Shown in pieces: positions 7,909 through 20,550 of a stretch of DNA of 64,000 bases. Origin of the DNA: Larix kaempferi (lineage: Eukaryota; Streptophyta; Pinopsida; Pinales; Pinaceae). The stretch's first letter is position 1; each line of letters starts with the position of its first letter. The stretch is from assembly GCA_027924585.1 (NCBI GenBank), contig BSBM01000001.1, positions 54,180,501 through 54,244,500 of the forward strand. Direction: 5' to 3'. A program made the position numbers and the translations under genes. A model generated the notes under the pieces. The model was not told where the DNA came from. It did not search any database and saw only the letters and a program-made list of their open reading frames with translations.

Positions 7909-10489
7909 AACGTGAAGGGGGGAGTCACTAATGAAGGCACCAATCTTTCCTTAATCCTTCGGATTTGTAAATCAAATTAGATCATGTATGTTTTTTTTAG
8001 GGTTTTTGTGAATATAGGATGGAATTATGTAGGAAGGAATTAAATAGGAATGGTGTAATGTCCCTTCTTATGAATTTAATTAAAATGGCAAATTTTTCAC
8101 TTTTTTCCCTGATTCGACCTTTGACTAGTTTTGATGTCTAGGTCTCCAAATTGCTCCAAATGATCCCAAATCTTCTGAGGAGGTGTATGATTGATATTAA
8201 GACTTGATTATGATGTTCAAGGATGATTTAAGACCATTAAAACACTTCTGCAAAATCCTTTAATATTCTGATCAATGTATGGTATTTTACTAGCAATTTC
8301 TCTTTGACTAGTGTTGATCCCTTGGACTCCAAATGACTCCAAATTCTCCCAAATTGTTGCAGAAGGTACTTGGATGATATTAAGACATATTTATAATGTT
8401 TATGGATGCTCTGGAGTGTTCATATGACTTCTACAACTCCTCTTTCAAATCTGGTCAATTGTGGTTCAAATCCCCTAGGGGTAGATGATGAAAATGACTT
8501 TCCAAATGCACTCAATCCAACTCGAATTTCTGAATGGAAGCAAGGGACATATAAAGGACATCAACATGAACTCATATGCATCAGCATTCAACTTTTAATG
8601 TCTGCTATAACTCCCTTAAATCAAATGCAAAAAGACTAGTTTCAACCTTGGGGAAATGGCATTAAATCTTCTTCAAATGGTATTAAAGTGATCAAAATTA
8701 CTCCAGATGCTTAAGTACTGAACATGAAACTTGTGCAGCTCATAAATGACAGTCCATGAATCATAAATACATCAGAGGAATGATCTTTCATTCGAATACA
8801 TCAATACATCATTGCTACACATCAAGGTAGTGGGGAAATGGCACCATTCTTTCATTAAAAATCAAATTTATACATTTCTACTTAGAATTTCGACTTGAAA
8901 CTTTCTGGAGATGAAGAACAGAGTATTTAATTCATATTACAAAAGAAATGGGGCATTAGAAGCTCCCCCAAAGAGTACAAATCACCAAAAACGCCCTCCC
9001 TCAAGGATCAAGAATATGCCATGAAAACTGGAAATGGTTGAAGGAGTGAACTGCACTAGAAGAAACCGTGAGCTTCCCTGTAGCTTACACCAGCAAATTA
9101 AGACTCCATTAAAGCTCCAAATGAAAGGTCTGAATGGCCTTTCCAATTACCAACTTGGATGGGAATCTTTCACCCTTGAAATTGGCTAAGGCAAGAAATT
9201 AGTCATCCACTAGCTCTCCCTCTTCACAAATGCAATTGCAAATTCTAAAAATGATCAAAAGCTGCCTTCATTCTTTGTTCTTGACATTTATAAAGTTTCC
9301 AAGCTCTCTATGGGTCGAAGACTCGAATTCCTTCCAAGAGATGCATTCCAACTCAAGTTGGGAAGAGATTCCAAAGGATGCCACTTGTACAACAATTCCT
9401 AGTCTCCCACTTCCACCAAATCACATATGGAAGCATCTTAGCTTCCCTAACTCCCTTGAGCGCCCTCTTGGAGGCTATTTTTAGCCCTGACATGTCATAT
9501 ATGTCAGATGTCAACCTTCAGGTTTGATTTGTGTCATAGGTGTCATAGCATCTTCATCATTGTTGTCATAGAGCTAGGGAATCTAGTCCAAGTGTCTCAC
9601 TAGTTCCAAAATGCCTCTTCCTCTTCCATGGGAGTTACTCTTCCACTCCAATTCGACCTTAATTGATTCATGCCAAGTATATTGACCTTCCAACTCATCC
9701 CAAGACCCTTGGCTTCTTATGCATTCGAAATGACAAGAGGAGGATGCCATGTGGCATAAAAAATCTAGCTTGTGTGGGTCCCACTTCCTCCATGTGTCAT
9801 CATGGTCAAATGCCACTTTGATTTTCCCTTGTATATATTTATTTAGCTCCTTTATTAAATATTTACGCTATTCTAATGTCCACACATCATTTATTATCCT
9901 TCTTATTTCAAATCCCAATGCTTCCACCCACAACCTAGGAAACTAGTAATTTTCCTCCTTGGCAATTATTCGACCCTTAACATTTAATTTGACAAACTCT
10001 CATGAACATGGCCAATGGGTTTAGGTCATCGTAACCCAATGCAAAATTTGGGACATGACAAATGGTGCCTTGATATTTAGGCTATGAAGTCAATATTTAG
10101 GTCTGAAATGGAATGAAGAATATTGATAGTACAATCCAACCAATGATTTAAGTTGTTAACCTATCCATAGCATCACTCTGGCCAATATCCAAGTACTGGA
10201 TGAAATGATATAGAAAACTACTCCGTACACAAATCATGATCTGTTAATGAAACGTGCAATAGAAAAAAAACAATAAAGTTAGCAGGACAGACTTACAGAA
10301 AATATAGTGAACACCTTACAATTCTTATTGAATTCTTCAATTCCATCAAAAATCAAATAAGGACCAGCAAGGGTCACAGCCCTGTCCTTTACTTAAACAA
10401 AACAGCCCACAGGGATAAGATGAATCTGCTAAAATAGCACTGAAAAGTAGGCTCCAGCAAAAGAAATGTTTTGCAGTGATGAACAGTGA
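7909..10489. other. gene-free repeat-derived stretch
   Basis: No credible coding sequence. It contains LTR-like starts (TGTAATGTCCC on the plus strand near 8051; TGTCATGTCCC on the minus strand near 10060), suggesting gypsy LTR debris, and a divergent tandem repeat at 8120-8485. Short frames have no recognisable domains. Confidence 0.5.
8120..8485. repeat. divergent tandem repeat, unit about 183 bp, two copies
   Basis: Two units each begin tttgactagt and share 'gactccaaatgactcc'-like words, 'gatattaagac' and 'atgttyawggatg'. Divergence is high, so this is an old duplication. Confidence 0.5.
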
Positions 10490-10718
10490 GAAATAGGGAC
10501 ACAAGTATGCAAGTATGAGAAGAGGATTTCCTGAACTATACACATATTGTAAAGTCATTTGTGTTATTATAGAAGAAAAAATTGTGGGGAGAGTGATCAA
10601 TGTTTACCAAGAGTCCAAAAAAATACAATAGAGGGTGAGTGATCAATTCAGACTAAGTCACCCAAAAATTAAAGGATAAAGTACAATGTGTACTACACTA
10701 CAAATATAATACATGTTC

Positions 10719-10991
10719 GGCCCCAAGGGTTAAATCGATTGGTAGATGCTCATGTGCTAAAGTTCACAGAGGTCTTGAGATCAAATCTCATTGAATCCCT
10801 TGGGATTACCAGCGTGTATTTCGTCCAGCAGTTACTAACATTCTTCCATCTGGAAAACTTGGGAATAGGGGGGCAAATCCGCAAGAGACTAGCAAGGTAC
10901 CAGCTTCCTCACTTGGAACACCTAATACACAGGCGAGTGACGGACTCTATTTCTCCAATGAAAAAAATAATAACAAACAAATTTAAAAAAA

Positions 10992-10994
<3 letters not shown>
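10719..10994 (+). mobile_element. tRNA-derived SINE (SINE-4)
   Basis: It begins ggccccaagggttaaat. A pol III A-box-like segment lies at 10731-10749 and a B-box-like segment (gagatcaaatctc) at 10776-10790. It ends in an A-rich tail (aaaaaaataataacaaac...). It is flanked by atacatgttc / atatatgttc (9 of 10). The related LTR at 31978-32010 preserves the unoccupied site, which supports an insertion. The 3' end merges with a TA microsatellite. Confidence 0.6.

Positions 10995-11023
<29 letters not shown>
10993..11023. repeat. (TA)n microsatellite
   Basis: About 15 perfect TA units directly after the SINE-4 A-rich tail; probably grew from the tail or the AT-rich target. Confidence 0.9.
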
Positions 11024-11026
<3 letters not shown>

Positions 11027-11060
11027 CACGAAACTGTCTCATCAATTTTACAACTTGTTA

Positions 11061-12640
11061 CCAAATTTTTTGTACCATAGTTGGATTATCTGAAGAGCCG
11101 CCATTTGACAAACATAATAAGTGTTTGTGTTCCAATGTATCAGATAATCCATCCTTTGTGCCTAGCTAGTTTTGGCTAGTCAGTTTTGTTTTTTAGTCGA
11201 CATGACCATGGCCCCACGGGGTTTGTAATAAAGTGTACTAGTGGGATTTTGAGTGGCTCGGTTCCCCATGACTTGGTTAAGCAACTAAGGTATTCCAGGG
11301 AGTTTTTTCCCTTGTCAATTATACTTTGCCTATAGCCAAGCTATAATCGATGAGGTTTTCCCCTGCTTTCTCCAAAGCTGGAATGCCCAATTTTGAAAAT
11401 TTTAGCCATGGGGGGTTGTTAGAGTCCAACTGATGTATATAAGCCTACTAGACACCATTAGAATAGGTTTTGGTCATGTCCTAAGTCACTAGGACCCTCA
11501 GAAAAAATTTCGAAAAAATTTTTACCGAGTCCTCCGGTTTTGGGTTTTTTATTATTTTTAATTTTTAATAAATTTTTCCATAGTTTAAATGGAAAAATTT
11601 CAATTTGTGATATGTTAGTCATCCGGGATCCGAATTCAGTGATTGAAGGCTCTAACGTTAAGCCAAAAATCATTCATGATACCCGGACTAGTTTATCCTA
11701 AGTTTCGGATGTCAATTCAACCTCATAATTAGTAATTTCTCAAAAAAGTCATTTACAGAGAAATTATTAATTAAAATATTAAAAAATGAATATTTGGAGA
11801 TAATCCAAATCTCTCCAAAATTATCCAAATGGATTAAAATAAAAGGCTAATTGACATGGCATTGGGCATTGATGAAGATTCCAATCATCTCAATCATCAT
11901 CCAGTCAAGTATCCAGTCACCAGCAGTGATTAACTCCAAGAGAATTCGCCCTTCCTCATGCAAAACTCGATTTGGTGTGTTGGCACATGATAAATGGATG
12001 GTTGAGTTGTAACCAGCATAGATCCATCTTAAACCCGTATCTATCAAGCACTGAGAGGGATCCAATTTCTTGAGCTGTATTTTTTTTTTTAATTTAAACT
12101 CAAGAAATTTGATCTCTCTTGATTGATAGATCCGAGTTTAAGTTTTAAGTTATTATTTTATAAACGAACATCTATTTTTTAATTACTTTTCATAATGTTT
12201 TATTTTATGAACAAACATGGATGTAACGTTTATATAGTTAATAGCTTGCATGTTTATATAGTTAATGATTTCATTTCGGAAATATTTAGAAAATACACGT
12301 CTTTTTTTTATTAATGGCCAACCAAACAATATTTTAAATTATATTTTGTTATTATTTTGTTATGTTACTCGACAAACTCGACAAACACACATGTTACAAC
12401 ATCTCCCTCATACTACACTCGACAAACTCAACAAACTCACACATGTTACAACATCTCCCTCATACTGGGCTGTAGAGCACCTCGTTTCACTTAGTGCAAT
12501 AAATGCTAAGGTAGGCGCCCTCCTCAAATTGAGGGCACACTCCAACACACTCCACCACAGATTCGAGTTAGCATTCATCACAAGGCCCCAAGCTTTTGTT
12601 ATGTGGCATTCACGCCCTCCTTGATATCCTCATGTCAACC
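11061..12640. other. gene-free stretch
   Basis: No coding sequence recognised. It contains an exact 12-bp inverted repeat (11082-11093 with 11140-11151, tggattatctga) enclosing 46 bases, and a tandem repeat at 12366-12466. The rest is AT-rich spacer. Confidence 0.5.
12366..12466. repeat. tandem repeat, unit about 50 bp, two copies
   Basis: The segment 'acatgttacaacatctccc' with the preceding 'ctcgacaaactc' occurs twice back to back; the copies are nearly identical, so the duplication is recent. Confidence 0.75.
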
Positions 12641-13140
12641 CTCATTGGAGCTCAAGTTATACACATGGCAAGCGATGTATGGAGGGTGATACTTCCAAGG
12701 AAAGGGATGGGGGGCGCCTTGCCTAGGTGGAGGCCACCTCCTCACCCTAACTCAATGCAATTCGAATCATGAAGGAGTTGAGCACTCCAAGCTTGGCTTG
12801 ACAGGGAATTTGATTGAGATTTGATGGCAATTCGATTTTATGACTCATGCTATTGGCTCCATTCATAGCCAATTCGAATTAGGGTAGACTGGGTCTTGTA
12901 AATTGTATAAATAGAGGCTCTCTTAGCTCTATTCTTTATGGATCTTTTAGCATAGAAACTCTGGAGAATTTTGTAATTTGTTTAAGCATTTGAATAAAGT
13001 TGAGACTTTGGAGGTCAATGTGGAAGCTCTTGGTGTGCCATGCTTCATCTTGTATGAGGTGATATCATGTTTTGTTTATATGCTTTTGATTTTTAAGTAT
13101 TGGATTTATGATTTAGAGGGTTAACAATCTAGCACAAATA
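12641..13140 (+). repeat. probable solo LTR or LTR remnant
   Basis: A strong TATA box (tataaatag, 12906-12914) is followed about 85 bp later by aataaag (12992-12998). Promoter and polyadenylation signal this close together is the U3-R layout of an LTR. No coding sequence follows. The ends are not resolved. Confidence 0.45.
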
Positions 13141-13388
13141 TTATAAATCTATGCTTTTCTCTTAAGTGTGTGGGATTTTCAGGTATTCTCCCAAAGTGCA
13201 AGAGTTCTTGTTGGTTTCACTTTCATTCTGCAGGTTGCCAAAGGAGTTTAGCTTTAGGAAATCGAGAAACAAAGAAATTCTTGCCTCGTCCATCAAGCGT
13301 TCAAACTATTTCATTGGTTACTGGTTACTTGGATCTAAAGCTTCCCTCTTCCAAGCTCTCTTTTTCTCCTTGAAACCTTTTGCTTTGA

Positions 13389-13815
13389 CTTGCTAGTCCA
13401 CTTTCCTCTTGCCATCTCTCTCCCTAGCTTCGTTTCTCTCCTTTGCTAGTTTCCAAACCCTTTCATTTGTCTTCCTCCTTCTAGTTTTCTATCTTTCTCC
13501 AAGCCTAGTCTCCTCCAAGTTTACCTCCTTTGGGGCTTGTCTTGGTTTTCGCCTCCCCTTTTGCTCTCATCCCACCTTTTTCTCCTTCCATTCTAGCTTC
13601 GTTCCAACCATTTAGCTCTCCTTTTCTTCCATTCGTCCTCCTTCCCCTCGTCTCCCCTCCTTTTCCTCTCCTCCTCCCTCTCGTCCATCTCCATTTAGGG
13701 CTCCTTTTCCTTTAGTTTGGATCCTCCCTCACCCTTTCGTTTTCCTCTCTTTGAACTCCACTTGCTTTCCTCTCATTTCCCCTTGGGCTTGCCCCAAGTC
13801 TCCTCTCGTCCACCT
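13389..13815 (+). repeat. long pyrimidine-rich tract
   Basis: About 420 bp of the plus strand is dominated by C and T (ctcctcc, tttcctctcc and similar words) with few purines. The short frames here are composition artefacts. Such tracts occur in leaders of some plant LTR elements and may form triplex DNA (inference). Confidence 0.7.
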
Positions 13816-15400
13816 TCAAAGTTTGCCTTAAACACATCAAAAACAAACAATAATCTTGTTAGTGGTTAGTTAGATTGGTTGATGATTAGTTTGTTTCTCT
13901 TTTTTTTTTTTAAGTTGCAAGTTAGGCATTTTAGATCTCAATTTTTGCATTTGTTTTGTTAGGATCTAGCTTCCACTTTGTGCATCTTAGTTTGCTTTTG
14001 TTTGGGTAGTTTACATCTTGGCATTTAGATCTCATTTGAAAAGTAAGGGTTAGCATCTCTTTTTGAGTTTTATTTAATTGATAGTTTATAGGTCTAAGTA
14101 GTTTTCATTTTCCTCGATTTTCAACTAATGCTAAAGGGTGCCTTGAGTTGAAATACTTGTGTAGGTGTTTTGAAGGAGAAGAAAGGCTTAAGGAAATTTG
14201 AAACAAGAAGATCTTTACCCAAAAGAAAGCATCAAAGAAACCACAAGGATGATCCAAACCAAGAAACTATCTACACTCTCCTTTTGTAAAAGCTTCTAAG
14301 AAGCTTCATATTTGTTTTATAAGTTTTATTTTCCTATCAAAAGTCCTTTCAAGGGTTTCATTCCCAAAGGTACTTGTAATTCATTAATAAAAAGGCTAAG
14401 TGGGATAAGGCCTCCTTTTTTTGGTTCTTGGGGAAGAGTGTCTTGTGCATGCTTAGTTAGATTTGTTTCAATTTTCTAGATTAATTTTCATTTTTGTACT
14501 TAGAGTAAATTTTATTTCAAGTTTTGACCTGAGAAGCCTCTTGGGATTTGATCCCAAGTGCCGCATTAACACTGTGTGCTGCTTCTCTTTCCCCATCGTG
14601 TACTGTGTAGGACCGACTAAGCTGGAAGTTTCATGAGCGGTATGCAGAAGTCACTTTGACTTCACTTGTTAGATTAGTCTCTGTTGTGGTAGAACACTAG
14701 TTTCATTTTGCAAATAGTTCGTTTCATTTGATATATCATTGTCTTGTTTCATTTTATTATCTTTTGAGCTATCATATGTGTTCTTGGCTTTAGTCTGCTT
14801 CTACCTTAACAAAGAACCAAAGTCTCTTGAACTTGCAATAACCCAAGTCAAGAGCACTCTTTGTCGGAGAGCATTCCCACTGCATATACCTGCATCAAGC
14901 ATATAGTTTAGTTAAGTCTCGTGAACTTATGTCTTAAGACGAAGTCAAGAGCACTCTTTGTCGGAGAGTTGAATTTGTGTGCTCTTAATAATTAAAACTT
15001 TCCAACTCACATTCCCCCAAATAAAATTTACTTCGTTGCTATCCATCGCTGAGTATGCTCTGCCGACCATTACGGTTGGACTAGTACTAAGAAAGGTGTT
15101 GGATTTGTTAATCTTAAAAGTGACAACATTAATAAAAAAATTCCCCACAACCAACAAACCAGCGTTTCTATTTCGAGAAATACTCAGGTAGTGGGCAAAG
15201 TTCCTAAACCTGGTGGGGCCGGAAATTCACCGTTGTCTTAGACTTCGAGGGTGGTTAAATCATTGGACACCTATCCTTGATAACTGGACGGTTCGTCATA
15301 CCATCGGAGGGGAAGCCACTGAAAGTATACCTTTCCGGTTGGATGCATGCCTTTCTTTTGCTAGCCTAATAATCAAGATCATTAAAACTTTCAATAAACC
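13816..15400. other. gene-free stretch, likely retroelement leader or LTR
   Basis: No coding sequence recognised. A 26-bp word (aagtcaagagcactctttg...) occurs at about 14845 and again at about 14943, so a ~97-bp unit is partly duplicated. 'attaataaaaaggc' near 14385 looks like a core promoter. I cannot assign the element type. Confidence 0.4.
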
Positions 15401-18400
15401 AAGATAATTTGCAAAACGATCTCACAAACAGTTACTAAGACTTGTATCTTCAACATCCCCCAGCACTACACACCTATTTGACTCCATTTGGCACTGGTCA
15501 CTACACATTTTCATGTTTTAATTAAGTTGGGCCATTTGTCCATTTGATTTTCTATTTGAACTTATCTATCTGTGTATGCTTTTATTTCGCAAGTCTTTAT
15601 ATACTGTTAATCTCATATCTTGTATCGCAACGTGGATTGCTCATTTATCTTGTGTTTGTTTCAAATTATACAACTATGATCTCTCACCATTTAAAAACTC
15701 CTAAACAACACCCATCCGCATCACTCAACACAAAAACATTAAAAAACATAAGAGCCATAGAAAACTCTTTATAGGGACTACCCCCCTTGGCTTCGTTAGG
15801 AGTTAGCCTAAACGGAGGAGCTGGGATCCAGGTGACAGTACCTGACTCATTGCTTGCCCCCAAGGCCACACTTTCCCCACTTGTAGTGAGGGAACAGCTT
15901 TCGAAAGATTTATGCTACTGGGGTGCATCTCGGCGGACAACACAACTGAAAAGAAGATTTATATTCCCCGTCATCATTTTCACTTCTCTTTTTGTATTTT
16001 GACTAGAATTATTTGTATCCTCTTGATGAATTCTGGATTCTAGATAGCAAATGATGTTGGGGGTTGTGTCTCTGTGCAACTGCATTTTTTATATCCTTTA
16101 TATCATGCATGTAATCTATCAATCATATAAAAGCGTATTTAACAGCTAAAAAGATTTTATAATATTTTTTCTAAGCATGTTTCCATAATCTTAAGATTCA
16201 ATAAGAACAGCAAACTTCCTAGCAGATTATGCCATACATCCGCCTGTAAACATTCAACTGGATGATTAATGGAAGCTTATAGTCTATTCCCACATCTCCC
16301 CATTTATGAAAATGACGATTCTCAGGTTTTAACCTCCATTAAATCAACAGTATTTCTTTGACGGACGTAAAACATCATATAGAGTTTGAACTTCTGATAT
16401 TTCAAGAACAGAGAATAAACTGTTATATCCAAATAAAATGTTTCTCCCTGAAGACAATGATATTCTCTATTTTAAAGAATGTTATGATGGTACTTACAAA
16501 ACAAGAGGTCCCCAAGGACCTAAATTCTTATCAATCCAAAAAAGGAAGTCTTTTAATATCTGCATAAACCAAAACAATGATTTCAGTGAGTGCAACCTCA
16601 AATAATCAAAACAGAATGGAGAGTAGTAACCACTAGTGCTTATAATCTGATGCAAGAAAAAACTGGAGGAATGGTAATCAAATCAAATTAATGCAATACA
16701 TGAATATCACAATGCACTAGCCGAGGCCATTCAAATCTGTATAGGTAAATGCTGAAGCATATTTTAATTAAAACAAATGATAAAAATATAAAGAATAGCA
16801 TTTCAATTGAATTACTAAGTGAAGAAAGCAACAAAAGAAACCAAAATTTTTATGGCACTCTTAGCCTCTATACCATGCTCACATCTAGATTCTAATCTTA
16901 ACTTACCTAACCTATATGTTGTCACTGTTTGACCAATGCAGCCTATAATAATCTCTGAATAACAGTAGAAGGCATTGTACCAAGACCCTCTGAAAATCTT
17001 TACCACAGAAGTTTCAAGTCGAACAAGAACCAGTATTCAACCTGTCCATCAGATTGGTCATATTCCTTTCACACGGGACAACATAATATAAAAAACATGA
17101 TTTCTGCAATATTGTAGCTGCAATGGAATAAATTCCTTCAAGTTTTGAAACAGAAATTCTAACTCTACACACGTGTGAAGAGAATTTTCATAGTCAGAAT
17201 CAATTAACAATTTGATACAGTTTGAGCTGGAAAATATTCCCCTTGTCTCAGTTGGCAAAGGAATTGAGCTTCCTAGTTTCCACGATATGAATCAGGAGTC
17301 CAGTGCAAGAAAAAGGAAACGTCCATATTTTAAGATCTAAACATAATTTTGCAACCACAGATTAACTGTCTGCAGGCCTTCTTGAGTATATCAAATACCA
17401 TTAAAGTTAGGAATCTTCTAAAGAACTCTGAGCTGATTTACCTAGTTGGAGAAAGCACCAAAGGATTGAATTGTCAAAGCTCATTTCAAGGTAGCAAAAG
17501 AGTATCTATCTATAATAAGTTGCACTAGCAGTAAATGGAGGTAAATAGAGTGTGACAACAAACGTCCATCATATTGCTGACTTTTTTGGATAAGTGTAAT
17601 ATATAGTATCATCTGACAAGGTGCCTTGGAATGAAATGCAGCTTTATATGCATTCAAATCACTCCCAAACCTGAGATCAGAATAATCAATTGCCAGCGAA
17701 AAAAACAATCTCTACATCAATATAGAACCATCCAAACTTCCAGAGCACCATAAAATCCACCAAAAAAATTGTGTTCTGTTATTGCAGCTATCCTTTCCAA
17801 TGTTCCCAGTTAAAGGTTTTTCAATTGATTGACTCTTTGTTCTTGATGTAATAAAAATACTCATAATTACTCAGAAGTATGATAGGCTGGATATAAAAGA
17901 TTATTTTTCTGGTGTCAAAACATTTTAAAACTTATCAAGGCAATTGTATCAAACGTATTTCCACCTATACAAAAGATGCCTAGAGAATTTTAGTTTATAA
18001 GACACTCAACGCTAGAGGTGTTTTTTGCATGCTATTTAGTATTTATAGGAGAATGAGAATCCTTCAAAATCAATAACACCAGCAAGAACTTCAATGTTCA
18101 TGGTAGCCTCCACTTTAGTCTCAAACACCATATGGAGAAGAAGAGTCTTAAATTGAGGCAAGGACTTCAAGCATCTCTAAGGATCTTGGTTTGCCAGAAG
18201 AAAAAGTTGGCAATCTTGGAAATTTTGGGAAGCTCAAAATGTTTACAGCATATCAAGATACAAAGAAAAGTTCTATAATATCTAAAAAAATGATAGTTAA
18301 AATATATGGTGTTTATGAACTAAGCTATAGCCTATAACCTATTCATTTAACCAATAATGCATACTTCACATATAATTATGAAATTTATGAATTAACTATC

Positions 18401-19260
18401 CTGGATTGATGACCAGAAAATTAGCCAGGACTTGCTCAGCTAGGGTTGTGAACTACAATGCTGATGGGAAGGGAAATGTTGGATATTCAAATTTATATAT
18501 TTGATCTCTTTCCTGTCATTGGGAAATGCCATAATTACAACGGTATTGAGCAAGTGTAAATTTCCTCATCAGTACCCAAATGGAGCAGTGAATCACATGC
18601 CAAATAACCAATGCTATGGACTAAAAAGGTTAAACAGTAGAACTTCTCATTTGCAATGCTGCAAGTGAGTTTGGTGGCAAATGGCACCAAAGAAAAGTGT
18701 GAACAATCACCCCAAAGCACTATCATGAAATAAGTCTTCCGCCCTTGTCATTGATGTCAATGTTAAGCTTTAAAACAAAGCCTCTGTGAGTAGTGCCAAC
18801 TGCCAAGTACACCTTGATAAGGTATGTTCATGGACACACTCCTTTGTAAACAATAAACCTTTCTGAGGTGCAAGAGGATTGGAAATTCTATGACTAGTGG
18901 GTTGTGGCCATTTGTATTCAAGGAGCTACTGCGATCTCCAATATTAATGTTAATAGTAAATATCATGTCATTAGAGTACCAATTGATGTCAAGGGTAGGG
19001 TAGTTAGGACGTTCAACCACCATAACCATCTTAGGGTAGTAAATAATGTCATATGCAATGAGAGAATGGCACATGTATTCAGTACATGGGTAGCCCAACT
19101 CCAGCTAACCCCGTGGTGTAATTACTGCAACATTACAATAATATTTTCACCATGATATCTTGTGTTCATTATGACATGTAATGCATCAATAATATCTTAT
19201 ATGGCATTTGCATCCTTTCAACATGTGTGCACAAGTATGACAACAATGAACACTTGTATA
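15401..19260. other. gene-free stretch, unclassified
   Basis: Nearly 4 kb without a recognisable protein, structural RNA, LTR end or terminal repeat. Short frames on both strands lack domains. Composition is AT-rich and less repetitive than the neighbours, so intron or unique spacer sequence is possible, but I see no supported splice pattern. Confidence 0.4.
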
Positions 19261-19952
19261 AGATAGAATGCAAGGAGATTGTCAAACTGTACACACTATG
19301 TACATTCTATATTGCTATTAGATATTTATAAAATACATAGGACCAAAATTGTGTTAGCTTTTGGGGTTACTCCAAAAGTATTTTCACCCAATGTTAGTCC
19401 GTTGGTGATGCCTCATCAACATATGGATGGCTCAATTTGGGTGGATGCTTGACCTTCGTTCGAGCTGTTGAAAATTGTAGCTCAGACAGGAACTCTTGCA
19501 CAGGTTTAGTGTCAAACATGCCGAAAGTTGTTCAAGTCATATCTATTTTGTAATTCACTTTAGTAATAAAGTGGAAGTTTTATATTTAGTTGTTGAGTCT
19601 AATAAGATAGAATGCAAGGAGATTGTCAACTGTACACACTATGTACATTCTATATTGCTATTAGACATTTATAAAATACATAGGACCAAAATTGTGTTAG
19701 CTTTTGGGGTTACTCCAAAAGTGTTTTCCCAGCGCTAGTCCCTTGGCAATGCTTCATGAACATATGGATGGCTCAGTTTGGGTGGATGCTTGACCTTGGT
19801 TAGAGTTGTTGAAAATTGCAGCTCGAACAAAAACTTTTGCACAGGCTTAGTGTCAAACATGCCGAAAGTCGTTCAAGTCAATTCTATTTTGTAATTCACT
19901 TTAGACTTTTAGTAATAAAGTGAAAGTTTTATATTTAGAAGTTGAGTCTAAT
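19261..19952 (+). repeat. 344-bp tandem duplication containing LTR starts
   Basis: 19261-19604 and 19605-19952 are near-identical, beginning agatagaatgcaaggagatt. Each copy contains tgttagcttttggggttac (19352 and 19695), the start of the LTR family found at 33983 and 38296. A fragment of that LTR and its flank was therefore duplicated as a unit. Confidence 0.85.
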
Positions 19953-20044
19953 AAAGTGTATTTTTAATAAGTCAGTGATTTAGACTAGTTTCAACCGTAC
20001 ATCTCACTGAGAGATTAGGGTTTCAATTCAAGCATAGAAGCAAG

Positions 20045-20323
20045 TCAAGGTAGAGGGTTAAGACATATTTATGATTCTCTCAAAAATAGATTAGTCAGGT
20101 AGATTTAGAGCAGTGGAGAGGACACAGTTCAACAACAAGGCAGACAGAAATGTGCAGGTCCATACAAGACAAATCCATACAGCCATATGGATAGGTCCAT
20201 ACAACCATAAAAATGGCATGTATAGCACGAAATTACCAGTGGGCTGTTTTCTCAATTTTGGAAGGCAATTTTCCTCGGTAAGTGTGCAGATTTGTTCAAT
20301 TTGAGTGTACCATACAGTTATAT
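20045..20323 (+). repeat. 279-bp tandem repeat, copy A
   Basis: It begins tcaaggtagagggttaag and includes 'gcaggtccatacaagacaaa' and 'gagtgtaccatacagtt'. Copy B starts at 20324 but is broken after 20 bp by a hAT-like element and resumes at 23353. Confidence 0.8.
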
Positions 20324-20550
20324 TCAAGGTAGAGGGTTAAGACCAGAGTTACCAGAATCGACCCCCCTGCTAAGATTCCATACCGGAATCTCATAGGAAT
20401 CGCGGAATCATACCGGAATCTAGGAAAAATCAGAAAAATTGGTTTGGAATAGATTACTAAAATCGGAAACGATTCTTTGTTGGAGGGATTCAGTTTAACT
20501 TTTAGGAATCTTTGTTTGAAATTAGGAATCTAGTTCCAGTTTAAGGAAAC

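Larger units (their letters stand above)
10490..11060 (-). repeat. LTR fragment of the 31.4-kb family, containing a SINE
   Basis: 10490-10718 matches 31820-32010: cattgtg-type start, 'tgtggggagagtgatca', 'gggtgagtgatcaattcaga', 'aaagtacaa', 'caaatataatacatgttc'. The 32-kb copy reads straight on into ttcacacat, whereas here a SINE and a TA repeat interrupt before gttcacgaaact. Orientation is taken from the PBS at 31346. Confidence 0.55.

Noticed and set aside
12265-12624. 119-codon plus frame
   Set aside because: It spans a 50-bp tandem duplication and has repeated TRQTHMLQHLPH-type words; no domain, start or splice context.
13409-13715. Ser/Phe/Leu-rich frames
   Set aside because: Products of the pyrimidine-rich tract, not genes.
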